This document shows, piece by piece, positions 1-7,560 of a stretch of DNA of 32,761 bases (the first letter of the stretch is position 1; every line of letters starts with the position of its first letter). A program made the position numbers and the translations under genes. A model generated the notes under the pieces. That model had not been told where the DNA came from. It was given only the letters and a program-made list of their open reading frames with translations, and ran no database searches. The DNA is from Cytophagaceae bacterium (GTDB lineage: Bacteria; Bacteroidota; Bacteroidia; Cytophagales; Spirosomataceae), in NCBI GenBank assembly GCA_024642485.1, contig JAHEAY010000023.1, positions 1 to 32,761 of the forward strand. Reading direction: 5' to 3'.

Positions 1-248
1 TGTAAGTCTTGCAAGATAGCATAGCTTGCTTTTTGGAGGCGTTTAAAGCCGCCAGGAAGATCGTTCCCAGCCAGGTAGACCTTGATGTGAATCGGCCCAT
101 CCAAAGACTGTAAGGTTGCAAGGGTGGATTCGCTTAGGGTGAACTTCTTTTCTTCGCTTAAATCCCAACGAACTAGGACATACGGACTTGCCAGGAGCAT
201 TAAAAGCCCTGCAGAAACGAATAAAATCCAAGCACGTAAATTTTTCAT
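1..248 (-). CDS. gldG: Gliding-motility ABC transporter component GldG, N-terminal fragment
   Basis: The gene starts at 248 on the minus strand and runs off the left edge, leaving about 82 residues. The visible protein begins MKNLRAWILF and has one hydrophobic N-terminal segment (about residues 5-25). A soluble start follows with the motifs RWDLSEEKKFTLS and IKVYLAGNDLPGGFKRL, which match the beginning of GldG-family proteins (auxiliary, substrate-binding-like component of the GldAFG ABC transporter linked to gliding and type IX secretion in Bacteroidota). gldG usually follows gldF; here the upstream neighbour is a prolyl isomerase gene with a hairpin between, so gldF is not adjacent on this side. 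The C-terminal part and any downstream partner lie outside the window. Confidence 0.8.
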   Translation of the reverse strand, partial: MKNLRAWILFVSAGLLMLLASPYVLVRWDLSEEKKFTLSESTLATLQSLDGPIHIKVYLAGNDLPGGFKRLQKASYAILQDL

Positions 249-257
249 GGCATCTAA

Positions 258-293
258 ACAAGAAAAGCATCCCTTACAGAATGCTTTTCTCTT
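258..293 (-). terminator. Hairpin between the prolyl isomerase gene and gldG
   Basis: Perfect 10-bp inverted repeat: AGAAAAGCAT at 261-270 and ATGCTTTTCT at 281-290 with a 10-nt loop. On the minus strand the right arm ends in a T-rich run (TTTTCTTGTTT). It fits a rho-independent terminator for the isomerase gene. The gldG start is only about 10 nt further on, so gldG would need read-through or a promoter inside the hairpin region; none was recognised. Confidence 0.55.
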
Positions 294-308
294 TTTCGGT
301 AAGTACTA

Positions 309-2426
309 CTAATAGAACTTGTAACGCTTATCTACAATCTTAGCATTCTCTTTGATTGCCTCGTTGATGTAGAATGAAGAACGTTGAACGCCCATCATTT
401 GAATTTGATTTTTGTATAATGAGTAATCCGCTAAGGCTGGAGCCGCAACACCACCAGTTTTTTCTGCGATGAAAACACCATTGTCTCCTACGAATACAGC
501 ACTACGCTTTCCATTTTTCAAACCTGCAATACGTCCTAAAGCGACTGCATCTGGTCCTGCTGTATTCAACATACCGCCAGCCAAAGTTTGATCTTGTACC
601 GTTTCTACCAAAGCACCCGCACCGTATTTCTGTGCGATTTGCTCTAATGTACCTTTGATACCTGCTAATTTTTTCGAGATTTGCTCACCTTTGATTTCGT
701 TACGAACCAAAGCCGTCAATTCGATGCGGAAGTCTTCAACTTTCACATTGTCTTTCTCAGTTTTACCTGTTAAGAAGGCAACGATGTATTGGTTATCTTG
801 CTCAAATACTTTCTTTGAACCATCACCTACTGCAGTGTTGTCATCAAATGCCCAACGAACGATTTCACGTGCATTGGCTAAGTTGTTAACTGCTGATGAG
901 TTTTCTTGCAAACGATCGGCACGCATCATGATGATTGATTTGTCTTTCTTCAAAGCCGCCTCAAAAGCGCCTACTGTTCCATTCGCATTCGCGAATGCAT
1001 CTGCTTGCGTGAACACCTTGTCTAATGTTGATTGCGATGGAGCGATTGTTTTGTTGATCGCCGCTAATTTATAGCTTGTGTTTGTTTTAGCATCCGTTAC
1101 TTTCACAACGTGGTAACCAAAATCAGTTTCAACAACACCTGGCATCAACCCTGTTCCATTAAAACCAAACAATGCTTTCTCGAATGACTTAACCATTCCG
1201 CCATTGTTTTTGAAATAGCCTAAATCGCCACCGTTTTGAGCTGTACCATCCATGCCATTCATTTGAGCCAAAGTCTCAAAACTTCCGCCTCCTTTAACTT
1301 GCGCTAAAATTGCTTCAGCACGTTGCTTTGCTTGTGCTTTCGCTGAATCGGATTTGTTTGCCGGAGCTATTAAAATATGGCTTGCACGCATCGTGAACAA
1401 AGAATCTTTCTTTACTCCACCGTATTTGTAAATCGAATAAGTTAATCCTTCTTTGAATGGTCCGTAGATACCACCCACTTGGAAGGTTGGCAACATCGCT
1501 TTCACCGCTGCAGGAATTTCCGCGTATGGTAACAAGTACGGAGTGCGCACATCCGAATTCAACATGGCAAAAGCTGAATCGTTTGGCGCAACCGCTAAGT
1601 CTTTCGCTAATTTTTTGATTTGCGTGTAGAACTCAGCTGTATCTTGTTTCGTAGGAATTACAGGGAAAGTCGCATATTGGATTGAACGTGTGTTCGTTCC
1701 TTTGAATTGATCTTTGTGCTTCGCTAAATACTCTTCTAATTGCGCATCAGTCACTTTCACGGTTGTGTCTGCCACTGAGAAGAAAGGCACAAATAAGAAA
1801 CGCGCATTGAACTTCGCATTTTGCGCTTGGTATTCTTTTTGCGCATCTGCTTGTGTAACGTAGTTAGACAAACGCAATAAGTTCTCATATTTTGAACGAA
1901 TACGATCTTGTGAAATCGACTTCTCAAACGCCGCCCAAGCTTGTTGTTGTTGCGCTGGCATTGTTTTCAAGTTCTTCAAAAATTGGATGACAAACGTTTT
2001 GTCAAATTGACCTGTTTGTGGATTTGTGAATTGTTGGCGTACAGACGGGTGGATGTAATTTCCTTGAACCATGTCGATCAATTCCTCTTCAGAAACCTTT
2101 AATCCCAAGGCATCGAATTCTTTTTTATAAGCAATATCCAAAACGAATTGGTTCCAAACTTGCTCACGAATCGAAGCAGCTTCTTGCTCAGATGGGCCTT
2201 TGCCTGTTTGAGCCGTGTAATTAGCCGTAGCTTCTTCTACTTTCTTTTGGAAGTCTTGAATCATAATGCTTTCGCCCGCGATTTGCCCTACTTCTTGAGA
2301 ACTTGAACCAAATAAAGATGATTTACCTTGGAAAATATCACTTCCCACGAGAAACAACACTAAACTGATCGCGATAGCCGCTGCCGCAATTCCCGATTTC
2401 TCTCTAATTTTTGTAATTAATGCCAT
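309..2426 (-). CDS. ppiD: Membrane-anchored SurA/PpiD-type peptidyl-prolyl isomerase
   Basis: A 705-residue periplasmic folding factor. Residues 12-29 form a single N-terminal membrane anchor after a basic start (MALITKIREK), as in PpiD. A SurA_N-like helical chaperone region follows (about 40-200). A parvulin/PpiC rotamase domain occupies about 346-447, opening with MRASHILI and ending FGYHVVKV, the family's conserved edges. The remaining C-terminal region is helical and typical of Bacteroidota homologues. It should help outer-membrane and secreted proteins fold after Sec export. It lies downstream of argD with a 123-bp gap and has a possible promoter of its own at 2502-2533. Only one clear parvulin domain is visible. 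The symbol reflects architecture, not proven orthology with E. coli PpiD. Confidence 0.85.
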   Translation of the reverse strand: MALITKIREKSGIAAAAIAISLVLFLVGSDIFQGKSSLFGSSSQEVGQIAGESIMIQDFQKKVEEATANYTAQTGKGPSEQEAASIREQVWNQFVLDIAYKKEFDALGLKVSEEELIDMVQGNYIHPSVRQQFTNPQTGQFDKTFVIQFLKNLKTMPAQQQQAWAAFEKSISQDRIRSKYENLLRLSNYVTQADAQKEYQAQNAKFNARFLFVPFFSVADTTVKVTDAQLEEYLAKHKDQFKGTNTRSIQYATFPVIPTKQDTAEFYTQIKKLAKDLAVAPNDSAFAMLNSDVRTPYLLPYAEIPAAVKAMLPTFQVGGIYGPFKEGLTYSIYKYGGVKKDSLFTMRASHILIAPANKSDSAKAQAKQRAEAILAQVKGGGSFETLAQMNGMDGTAQNGGDLGYFKNNGGMVKSFEKALFGFNGTGLMPGVVETDFGYHVVKVTDAKTNTSYKLAAINKTIAPSQSTLDKVFTQADAFANANGTVGAFEAALKKDKSIIMMRADRLQENSSAVNNLANAREIVRWAFDDNTAVGDGSKKVFEQDNQYIVAFLTGKTEKDNVKVEDFRIELTALVRNEIKGEQISKKLAGIKGTLEQIAQKYGAGALVETVQDQTLAGGMLNTAGPDAVALGRIAGLKNGKRSAVFVGDNGVFIAEKTGGVAAPALADYSLYKNQIQMMGVQRSSFYINEAIKENAKIVDKRYKFY

Positions 2427-2501
2427 TGATACTATTATCTAATTGTTTTGTACGCTTTCTTTTCTTTGTATTTCTCGACTTTGTCTTGAACAAAAGAAAC
2501 G

Positions 2502-2532
2502 CAAAATAATCACATTTCTAATGAAAAAGCAA
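2502..2532 (-). promoter_or_regulatory. Candidate promoter for the prolyl isomerase gene
   Basis: Read on the minus strand: TTGC, 19 nt, then TTATTTTG, one mismatch from the Bacteroidota -7 consensus TAnnTTTG with the usual spacing. It lies about 75 nt upstream of the start codon and downstream of the argD stop. No terminator was seen between argD and this site, so co-transcription remains possible. Confidence 0.4.
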
Positions 2533-2549
2533 GTCATTTCTAAACTAAT

Positions 2550-3674
2550 CTAGCCTTTTAAAACGCTTCGTAAACTTTCAAGGAAACGATCTGCGATGGC
2601 TTGGTCAATCGCCAAACTTGGCAATAAACGTAGCGTATGCTTTCCTGCATAGCCCATGAAAATATGGTGCTTGTGTAATAATGCATCCCGAATAGGCCCT
2701 ACAGCTTCTTCAAGCTCGATTCCAATCATCAATCCACGTCCGCGAACTTCTTTGATACCTTGAATTCCGGCTAATTCTTGCTCGATATAGGCGCCAATTT
2801 GCGTTGCATTGGCTAATAAATTTTCTTCTTCAATGATATCCAACACGACATTAGCTGCTGTACATGCCAAATGATTCCCACCAAAAGTCGTACCTAGCAA
2901 GCCATAACTCGCCTGAATATGAGGTGCGATTAACACGCCGCCAATCGGGAAACCATTGCCCATGCCTTTCGCTGTGGTCATCATATCGGGATTAATTCCC
3001 GCATATTGATGCGAGAAGAATTTCCCCGAACGGCCATAGCCACATTGAACCGAATCCAAGATTAATTGTGCTCCCGTTTCATCGCAATGCTGACGCAATG
3101 CTTGTAAAAATGGGGTGGAGGCAACTTGAATGCCACCTACGCCTTGAATACCTTCTACAATCACTGCGGCCGTTTCTTCCGTAATGACGTCCGATAATCC
3201 CTCGATTTGATTGAAGGGATGGAATGTTACATGGGATGTATCATTGATCGGTGCGACGATGCTCGGGTTGTCGGTAACCGCCACAGCACCAGCTGTTCTG
3301 CCGTGGAATGCTTTGGTGAATGCGACAACTTTCTTACGTCCGGTGTGAAAAGAAGCCAATTTTAAGGCATTTTCATTTGATTCAGCACCAGAATTCGTTA
3401 AGAATAATTGGTAGGTAGGATATCCTGAAACACGTCCTAATTTCTCCGCTAATTCCGCTTGGCCACCGATGATGATGGAATTTGAATAGAAACCGATGTT
3501 GGACAATTGTTCCGTCATCTTAGCCACATAAGTCGGGTGGGAGTGACCTATCGAGATCACCGCATGTCCGCCATATAAATCTAAATATTCCTGTCCATTT
3601 TTATCCCAAACCGTGCTTCCTTGGGCTTTCACCAATTCGATAGGGTAGAGGGGATATACGTCAAATAGTTTCAT
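2550..3674 (-). CDS. argD: Acetylornithine (or succinylornithine) aminotransferase
   Basis: A 374-residue class III PLP-dependent aminotransferase that moves the amino group from glutamate to N-acyl-glutamate semialdehyde in arginine synthesis. Visible motifs are NSGAESNENALKLA (cofactor phosphate site), FHGRT, DSVQCGYGRSG (the Asp that contacts the pyridine nitrogen; the usual family sequence is DEVQTGxGRTG) and TTAKGMGNGFPIGG with the Schiff-base lysine at about residue 236. It is the last gene of the GNAT-argG-argC-argD cluster, but is set apart from argC by 191 bp of repeats and palindromes. Its ATG directly follows a phased heptad array. Whether the acyl group is acetyl or succinyl cannot be told from this protein; some Bacteroidota use succinylated intermediates. 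Confidence 0.92.
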   Translation of the reverse strand: MKLFDVYPLYPIELVKAQGSTVWDKNGQEYLDLYGGHAVISIGHSHPTYVAKMTEQLSNIGFYSNSIIIGGQAELAEKLGRVSGYPTYQLFLTNSGAESNENALKLASFHTGRKKVVAFTKAFHGRTAGAVAVTDNPSIVAPINDTSHVTFHPFNQIEGLSDVITEETAAVIVEGIQGVGGIQVASTPFLQALRQHCDETGAQLILDSVQCGYGRSGKFFSHQYAGINPDMMTTAKGMGNGFPIGGVLIAPHIQASYGLLGTTFGGNHLACTAANVVLDIIEEENLLANATQIGAYIEQELAGIQGIKEVRGRGLMIGIELEEAVGPIRDALLHKHHIFMGYAGKHTLRLLPSLAIDQAIADRFLESLRSVLKG

Positions 3675-3702
3675 GTTATCAGTCGCTAGTCTCTAGTCGC
3701 TA
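3675..3702 (-). repeat. Heptad array abutting the argD start codon
   Basis: Four 7-nt units in exact phase on the minus strand: TAGCGAC twice with TAGAGAC between, then TGATAAC. The last unit is followed immediately by the argD ATG (3674). Each unit begins with a stop triplet, so ribosomes running on from argC would meet stops in shifting frames just before argD. It belongs to the TAGTCRC/TAGCGAC class also found downstream of pdhB. No clear Shine-Dalgarno remains in this stretch. Confidence 0.75.
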
Positions 3703-3720
3703 GTTTAAATTTTAAATATT

Positions 3721-3827
3721 CCCTAGGTTTTAACCTGGGGTTAATGTTTTTTATGGCCCCTGACTTCAGTCTGGGGAATCGGCGCACAGCGCCTCAACCT
3801 TTGGCAATCCTGAAAGGTTTGCCAAAG
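3721..3827. repeat. Cluster of four intergenic palindromes between argC and argD
   Basis: Four inverted repeats lie in a row: 3721-3740 (CCCTAGGTT with AACCTGGGG, one mismatch), 3757-3776 (CCCC, A mismatch, GACT type arms around TT), 3781-3793 (GGCGC ACA GCGCC) and 3799-3827 (CTTTGGCAA with TTGCCAAAG, perfect 9 bp). None is followed by a T-run in the direction of transcription, so they look more like REP-type repeats than simple terminators. They could nevertheless attenuate or stabilise the arg mRNA. Confidence 0.65.
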
Positions 3828-3833
3828 ACAAAA

Positions 3834-3868
3834 CCTCTTACCTCTTACCTCTTACCTCTTACCTCCTA
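3834..3868 (-). repeat. Heptad array starting at the argC stop codon (TAAGAGG class)
   Basis: Five 7-nt units on the minus strand. The first, TAGGAGG, contains the argC stop codon TAG (3868-3866). It is followed by four identical TAAGAGG units. Stops occur at offsets 0, 7, 14, 21 and 28, so all three frames are closed within 15 nt. The array overlaps only the stop codon of the coding sequence. Confidence 0.85.
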
Positions 3869-4816
3869 AAACCCTATCGCCTTCAATCCCAAGCCCGCGG
3901 TCTCAGGCCAGCCCAACATCAAATTCATGTTTTGAACGGCTTGGCCAGATGCGCCTTTGATTAAGTTGTCAATTACCGAGCTGATCAACAATTGGCCATC
4001 ATATACTTCTAAATGCAGAAAACATTTATTGGTATTCACCACTTGCTTCACGTCAATGGCCTTTGGACTTACAAATACGAAAGGCGAATCTTGGTAATAG
4101 CTTTCATAAAGTTCGACAGCCTCTTCCTGAGTGCCTGCAAATGCCGTGTACACATTGGCCATGATGCCGCGTGAAAAGTTTCCACGGTAGGGGATGAAAT
4201 TTACCTTGGGTGCAGGAGATTTTGTTCCCAATACCATACCGATTTCCGTCAGGTGCTGATGTGTAAAAGCTTTGTAAATGCTCACATTGTTATTTCTCCA
4301 GGAGAAATGACTCGTAGAAGATAGTGCTTGGCCTGCTCCCGTTGAGCCTGTCACCGCCGAAACGTGTATATCTGCTTTCAATAAACCCGCTTGTGCCAAA
4401 GGCAAAAGTGCCAATTCAATCGAAGTAGCGAAACAACCCGGGTTGGCGATTTTATTCGCCGACTGGATTTTTGACTTTTGGAATTCGGCTAAGCCGTAGA
4501 CAAATCCTTCGGACTCATCACGGAAATCCGTGCTCAAATCTACGATTTTGGTATGCCATGGAATCTCATTCGCTGCTAAGAATTTCTTTGATTCGCCGTG
4601 TCCAGAACACAAGAAGAGTACATCTACCGGGCTCAAATCAGCGCAGAAACGTGTATTCGTTGATCCCAAAAGATCCGTATGCACGTCAGAAACCAATTTT
4701 CCTGCTTGCGAATTGGACATAATACAAGTTAATTGAACATCCGGGTGATTGACCAAGATGCGCAATAATTCACCACCTGTGTAGCCCGCAGCGCCTACGA
4801 TTCCAATTTTAGCCAT
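3866..4816 (-). CDS. argC: N-acetyl-gamma-glutamyl-phosphate reductase
   Basis: A 316-residue NADPH-dependent reductase making the N-acyl-glutamate semialdehyde that ArgD then aminates. The N-terminal dinucleotide-binding motif is IGIVGAAGYTGGELLRIL. The catalytic cysteine is in NPGCFATS (about residue 128). Later motifs include SGASGQAVQNMN-type C-terminal sequence, here KGASGQAVQNMNLMLG. Length is in the short (type 2-like, about 310-350) range. The start codon overlaps the argG stop by one base (TAATG), implying translational coupling. The stop codon is the first triplet of a heptad array. Confidence 0.95.
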   Translation of the reverse strand: MAKIGIVGAAGYTGGELLRILVNHPDVQLTCIMSNSQAGKLVSDVHTDLLGSTNTRFCADLSPVDVLFLCSGHGESKKFLAANEIPWHTKIVDLSTDFRDESEGFVYGLAEFQKSKIQSANKIANPGCFATSIELALLPLAQAGLLKADIHVSAVTGSTGAGQALSSTSHFSWRNNNVSIYKAFTHQHLTEIGMVLGTKSPAPKVNFIPYRGNFSRGIMANVYTAFAGTQEEAVELYESYYQDSPFVFVSPKAIDVKQVVNTNKCFLHLEVYDGQLLISSVIDNLIKGASGQAVQNMNLMLGWPETAGLGLKAIGF

Positions 4817-6012
4817 TAGTTTGATTCGTTTACTTTCCGGTGAATCATCGTTTGGTTCGAAACGATTTTCGAGAATCCTCTCACATCATCACCCGTCCAT
4901 GCTTTGTTCATTTCCCCATAGGCACCAAATGCCGATGACATCAAGTCAAATTTCGACTCGATACCTGTCACCTGGAATTGATAAGGGGATAAAACCACGT
5001 GAACGGTCCCTGTAACATTGTCCTGTGTATCTGCTAGGAAGGTTTCGAAATTCCGCATAATTGGATCCAAGAATTGTCCTTCGTGCAATAAAGTGCCATA
5101 CATATCACCAATGTTTTGTTTCCAATACAATTGGTGTTTTGTCAACACGTGTTTCTCTAATAAATGATGCGCCTTAATGATGATCAATGGTGCAGGAGCC
5201 TCAAAGCCCACACGACCTTTGATACCAATAATTGTATCACCCACGTGAATATCTCGGCCGATCGCATAAGCACCCGCGCGTGCAGTCAATTCACGAATGG
5301 CATCTACCGAGCTTGCATATTTCTCGCCATCGATGCCCACTAATTGGCCATATTCAAATTGCAAAGATAATTTGCTCGGTTTCGTTTCTGTTAATTGTGT
5401 TGGCCATGCCTCTTCTGGTAAATAACCATCGGATGTCAACGTTTCTTTACCTCCTACCGATGTTCCCCAAAGACCTTTATTGATCGAATAAGTGGATTTA
5501 TGCCACTCTTGTACAACACCTTTTGATTTCAAGAAATCGATTTCTGCTTCACGTGATAATTGTAAGTCGCGAATAGGCGTGATGACTTCACATTCTGGTG
5601 CCAAAATGCGGAATACCACATCGAAACGAACTTGGTCATTGCCTGCACCTGTACTTCCGTGAGCGATCGCTTTGGCACCTAATTTAGCTGCATATTTAGC
5701 GACGGCAGTTGCTTGGAAAACACGCTCAGCTGAAACAGATAATGGATAAGTATTATTTTTCAATACGTTTCCAAAGACCAAATACTTGATGCAATCTTGG
5801 TAATATTCTTCCACGACATCTAACGTAACGTGTGAAGTTACTCCTAAGGAATAGGCTTTTTCTTCAATCGTCTTTAATTCCGCAGGTGAAAAACCACCTG
5901 TGTCTACCAAAGCTGAGTGCACTTCCATGCCGCGCTCTTCGGTTAAGTATTTTACACAAAATGATGTATCTAATCCCCCACTAAATGCGAGTATTACTTT
6001 CGGCTTGCTCAT
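4816..6012 (-). CDS. argG: Argininosuccinate synthase
   Basis: A 398-residue ATP-dependent ligase joining citrulline and aspartate. The PP-loop AFSGGLDTS sits at residues 9-17, and the citrulline/aspartate-binding region includes AIAHGSTGAGNDQVRFD. Length matches the family (about 395-405). It begins 3 nt after the GNAT gene's stop and its own stop overlaps the argC start, so GNAT-argG-argC form one tight transcription unit. The window does not contain argB, argF or argH, so the pathway is completed elsewhere. Confidence 0.95.
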   Translation of the reverse strand: MSKPKVILAFSGGLDTSFCVKYLTEERGMEVHSALVDTGGFSPAELKTIEEKAYSLGVTSHVTLDVVEEYYQDCIKYLVFGNVLKNNTYPLSVSAERVFQATAVAKYAAKLGAKAIAHGSTGAGNDQVRFDVVFRILAPECEVITPIRDLQLSREAEIDFLKSKGVVQEWHKSTYSINKGLWGTSVGGKETLTSDGYLPEEAWPTQLTETKPSKLSLQFEYGQLVGIDGEKYASSVDAIRELTARAGAYAIGRDIHVGDTIIGIKGRVGFEAPAPLIIIKAHHLLEKHVLTKHQLYWKQNIGDMYGTLLHEGQFLDPIMRNFETFLADTQDNVTGTVHVVLSPYQFQVTGIESKFDLMSSAFGAYGEMNKAWTGDDVRGFSKIVSNQTMIHRKVNESN

Positions 6013-6015
6013 AAT

Positions 6016-6678
6016 TTATTTGGATTTTCCTTTCTTATGGAAAGGCATTAATAATTTCTCTTTAATTTTTTTCAATTGGGTGAAGTCGGCAATGTTCTTT
6101 AAAAAGATCCATTTGTCGTCTTTTTCCGGTTTAACTGTTGTTTGTGCCGGGTCGTAAATCATCCCCGTGCATAAACAAATCTTGCGTTCCGTTCGGGTTA
6201 AGATGTCATAATTCACGCAGGATTGGCAACCTTTCCAAAAGTTATCATCTACCGGTAATTCAGAAAAGGTCGTTGGCTCATAGCCCAAATCCGAATTAAT
6301 CTTCATCACCGCGAGTGAAGTCGTAATACCAATGATTTTGGCATCCGGAAAACGTGTGCGAGATAATTCAAAAGCTTTTGATTTAACCGCTTTGGCGACA
6401 CCGTATTGTCGGTAAGATGGTTTAACGATCAAACCCGAGTTTGCGACAAACTTGCCATGTTGCCAAGTTTCAATGTAGCAAAAGCCCACGAATTCGCCTG
6501 TTACATCATCTGTTGCGATGATGGCTTTACCTTCCGACATTTTTTCTTGCAGGTATTCGGGTGTACGTTTGGCGATACCGGTGCCACGTGCTTTGGCAGA
6601 TTCTGCCATCTCGTGGCAAATAGATTCCGCTAGGTCAAAATGGGCTTGACTAGCGATTTGAACAGTATATGAATTCAT
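6016..6678 (-). CDS. GNAT N-acyltransferase heading the arginine operon, candidate glutamate acylase
   Basis: A 220-residue protein starting MNSYTVQIASQ at the ATG at 6678; an in-frame TTG nine codons upstream lies in the likely promoter region and was not used. The GNAT fold shows in the acyl-CoA-binding strand-loop around GLIVKPSYRQYGVAKAVKSKA. The C-terminal third has a cysteine set, CQSC then CLC (C-x2-C-x13-C-x-C), that could bind metal. It is the first gene of the argG-argC-argD cluster. No classical ArgA or ArgJ is visible here, so it probably catalyses the first acylation of glutamate (acetyl or succinyl). That role is inferred from position and fold, not from diagnostic residues. Confidence 0.8.
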   Translation of the reverse strand: MNSYTVQIASQAHFDLAESICHEMAESAKARGTGIAKRTPEYLQEKMSEGKAIIATDDVTGEFVGFCYIETWQHGKFVANSGLIVKPSYRQYGVAKAVKSKAFELSRTRFPDAKIIGITTSLAVMKINSDLGYEPTTFSELPVDDNFWKGCQSCVNYDILTRTERKICLCTGMIYDPAQTTVKPEKDDKWIFLKNIADFTQLKKIKEKLLMPFHKKGKSK

Positions 6679-6687
6679 GAATGGAAT

Positions 6688-6718
6688 CAAGTATAAATGA
6701 AACAAATAGGTAAATCAA
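6688..6718 (-). promoter_or_regulatory. Possible promoter of the arginine operon
   Basis: Minus-strand TTG, 20 nt, TATACTTG (one mismatch to TAnnTTTG). It would place the transcript start only a few bases before the ATG at 6678, giving an almost leaderless mRNA. This makes the call weak; the true promoter may lie further up. Confidence 0.3.
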
Positions 6719-6723
6719 TCTTG

Positions 6724-6769
6724 CAGGGGAATCATACCCTGAAGATGAATCTTCGTCGTCGGAGCGACG
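6724..6769. repeat. Adjacent palindromes in the argGNAT/aat divergent region
   Basis: GAAGAT-GA-ATCTTC at 6741-6754 runs directly into CGTCG-TCGGAG-CGACG at 6754-6769, preceded by a short AGGG/CCCT pair (from about 6725). The group lies between the divergent arginine operon and aat promoters, where an operator could sit, but it also resembles the palindrome clusters seen at 3721-3827. No arginine-repressor box was recognised. Confidence 0.5.
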
Positions 6770-6806
6770 TGACTACATACCTGTTTGAATTATTTATCTT
6801 CATGTT

Positions 6807-6839
6807 CTTGATAAACAGCGTGATTAAACGCTAATTTTG
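6807..6839 (+). promoter_or_regulatory. Candidate promoter for aat-proB
   Basis: CTTG at 6807-6810, 21 nt, then TAATTTTG at 6832-6839, an exact match to the Bacteroidota -7 box TAnnTTTG. The expected transcript start is near 6846, leaving a leader of about 60 nt before aat. Confidence 0.55.
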
Positions 6840-6905
6840 TCTCGATAATAGGGGACAAATTTCAGTAATTCAACGGGGAAATCCCAACAATCAACTGATT
6901 ATTTC

Positions 6906-7514
6906 ATGGAAAATGATAATTCTTTAACAGCAGAAGCGTTGATTTATGCCTATACCTCGGGCGTCTTTCCGATGGCGGAAGCGGATGGAACGATCTATTG
7001 GTACCGTCCAGATCCCAGGGCAATCATTCCCATTGATACCTATAAGCCTGCCAAATCCCTGAAACCGATACTTAATCGGGGCCAATTTGAAATACGAATT
7101 GATACGGCATTTGAAGCTGTTATGCTAGCTTGTGCGGAACCTCGTGCGTATGAGCAGGAGACTTGGATATCGGAAGAGCTCATTCAAGCCTATGTCGAAT
7201 TACATCAAATGGGCTTCGCGCATTCGGTGGAAGCGTATGAGCATGGAGAACTCGTAGGTGGACTTTATGGCGTGCATTTCGCTTCAGCATTTTTTGGTGA
7301 ATCGATGTTTATGAAGGTTTCCAATGCGTCCAAGGTAGCCTTTCATTACTTAATTGAGATTTTGCGCGCAAATGATTTTAATTTGTTGGACACACAGTTT
7401 ATGAATGATAATGTGCAGCGATATGGAGCGATTGAAATAAAGCGTACGGCTTACGAAAAGTTATTGTCCAAGAGTTTAATGAAGGCAAGTGAATTTAAAT
7501 TGCCAGCCAAATAG
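6906..7514 (+). CDS. aat: Leucyl/phenylalanyl-tRNA-protein transferase
   Basis: A 202-residue aminoacyl-transferase that adds Leu or Phe from charged tRNA to N-terminal Arg/Lys of proteins, marking them for ClpAP/ClpS degradation (N-degron pathway). Family motifs are the N-terminal AYTSGVFPMAEADG, the YWYRPDPRAIIP strand, and GGLYGVHFASAFFGESMF around the catalytic region. Length is normal (about 200-235). It is the first gene after a consensus promoter and is followed 46 nt later by proB, with no terminator between, so the two may be co-transcribed though their functions are unrelated. Confidence 0.93.
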   Translation: MENDNSLTAEALIYAYTSGVFPMAEADGTIYWYRPDPRAIIPIDTYKPAKSLKPILNRGQFEIRIDTAFEAVMLACAEPRAYEQETWISEELIQAYVELHQMGFAHSVEAYEHGELVGGLYGVHFASAFFGESMFMKVSNASKVAFHYLIEILRANDFNLLDTQFMNDNVQRYGAIEIKRTAYEKLLSKSLMKASEFKLPAK

Positions 7515-7560
7515 CCTAAATTTCATCATAAAGGGCTAAATTGTAGCAAAATTCAAGATT

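Noticed and set aside
43-270. A 75-residue ORF on the minus strand at the left edge
   Set aside because: It lies in the wrong frame over the real gldG fragment (1-248) and has no recognisable protein.
655-1074. A 139-residue plus-strand ORF inside the prolyl isomerase gene
   Set aside because: It is a shadow of the well-supported opposite-strand gene, with no family match or promoter.
6706-6905. Riboswitch or attenuator ahead of aat or the arg operon
   Set aside because: Palindromes are present, but no known riboswitch core, leader peptide with Arg codons or terminator/antiterminator pair could be seen.
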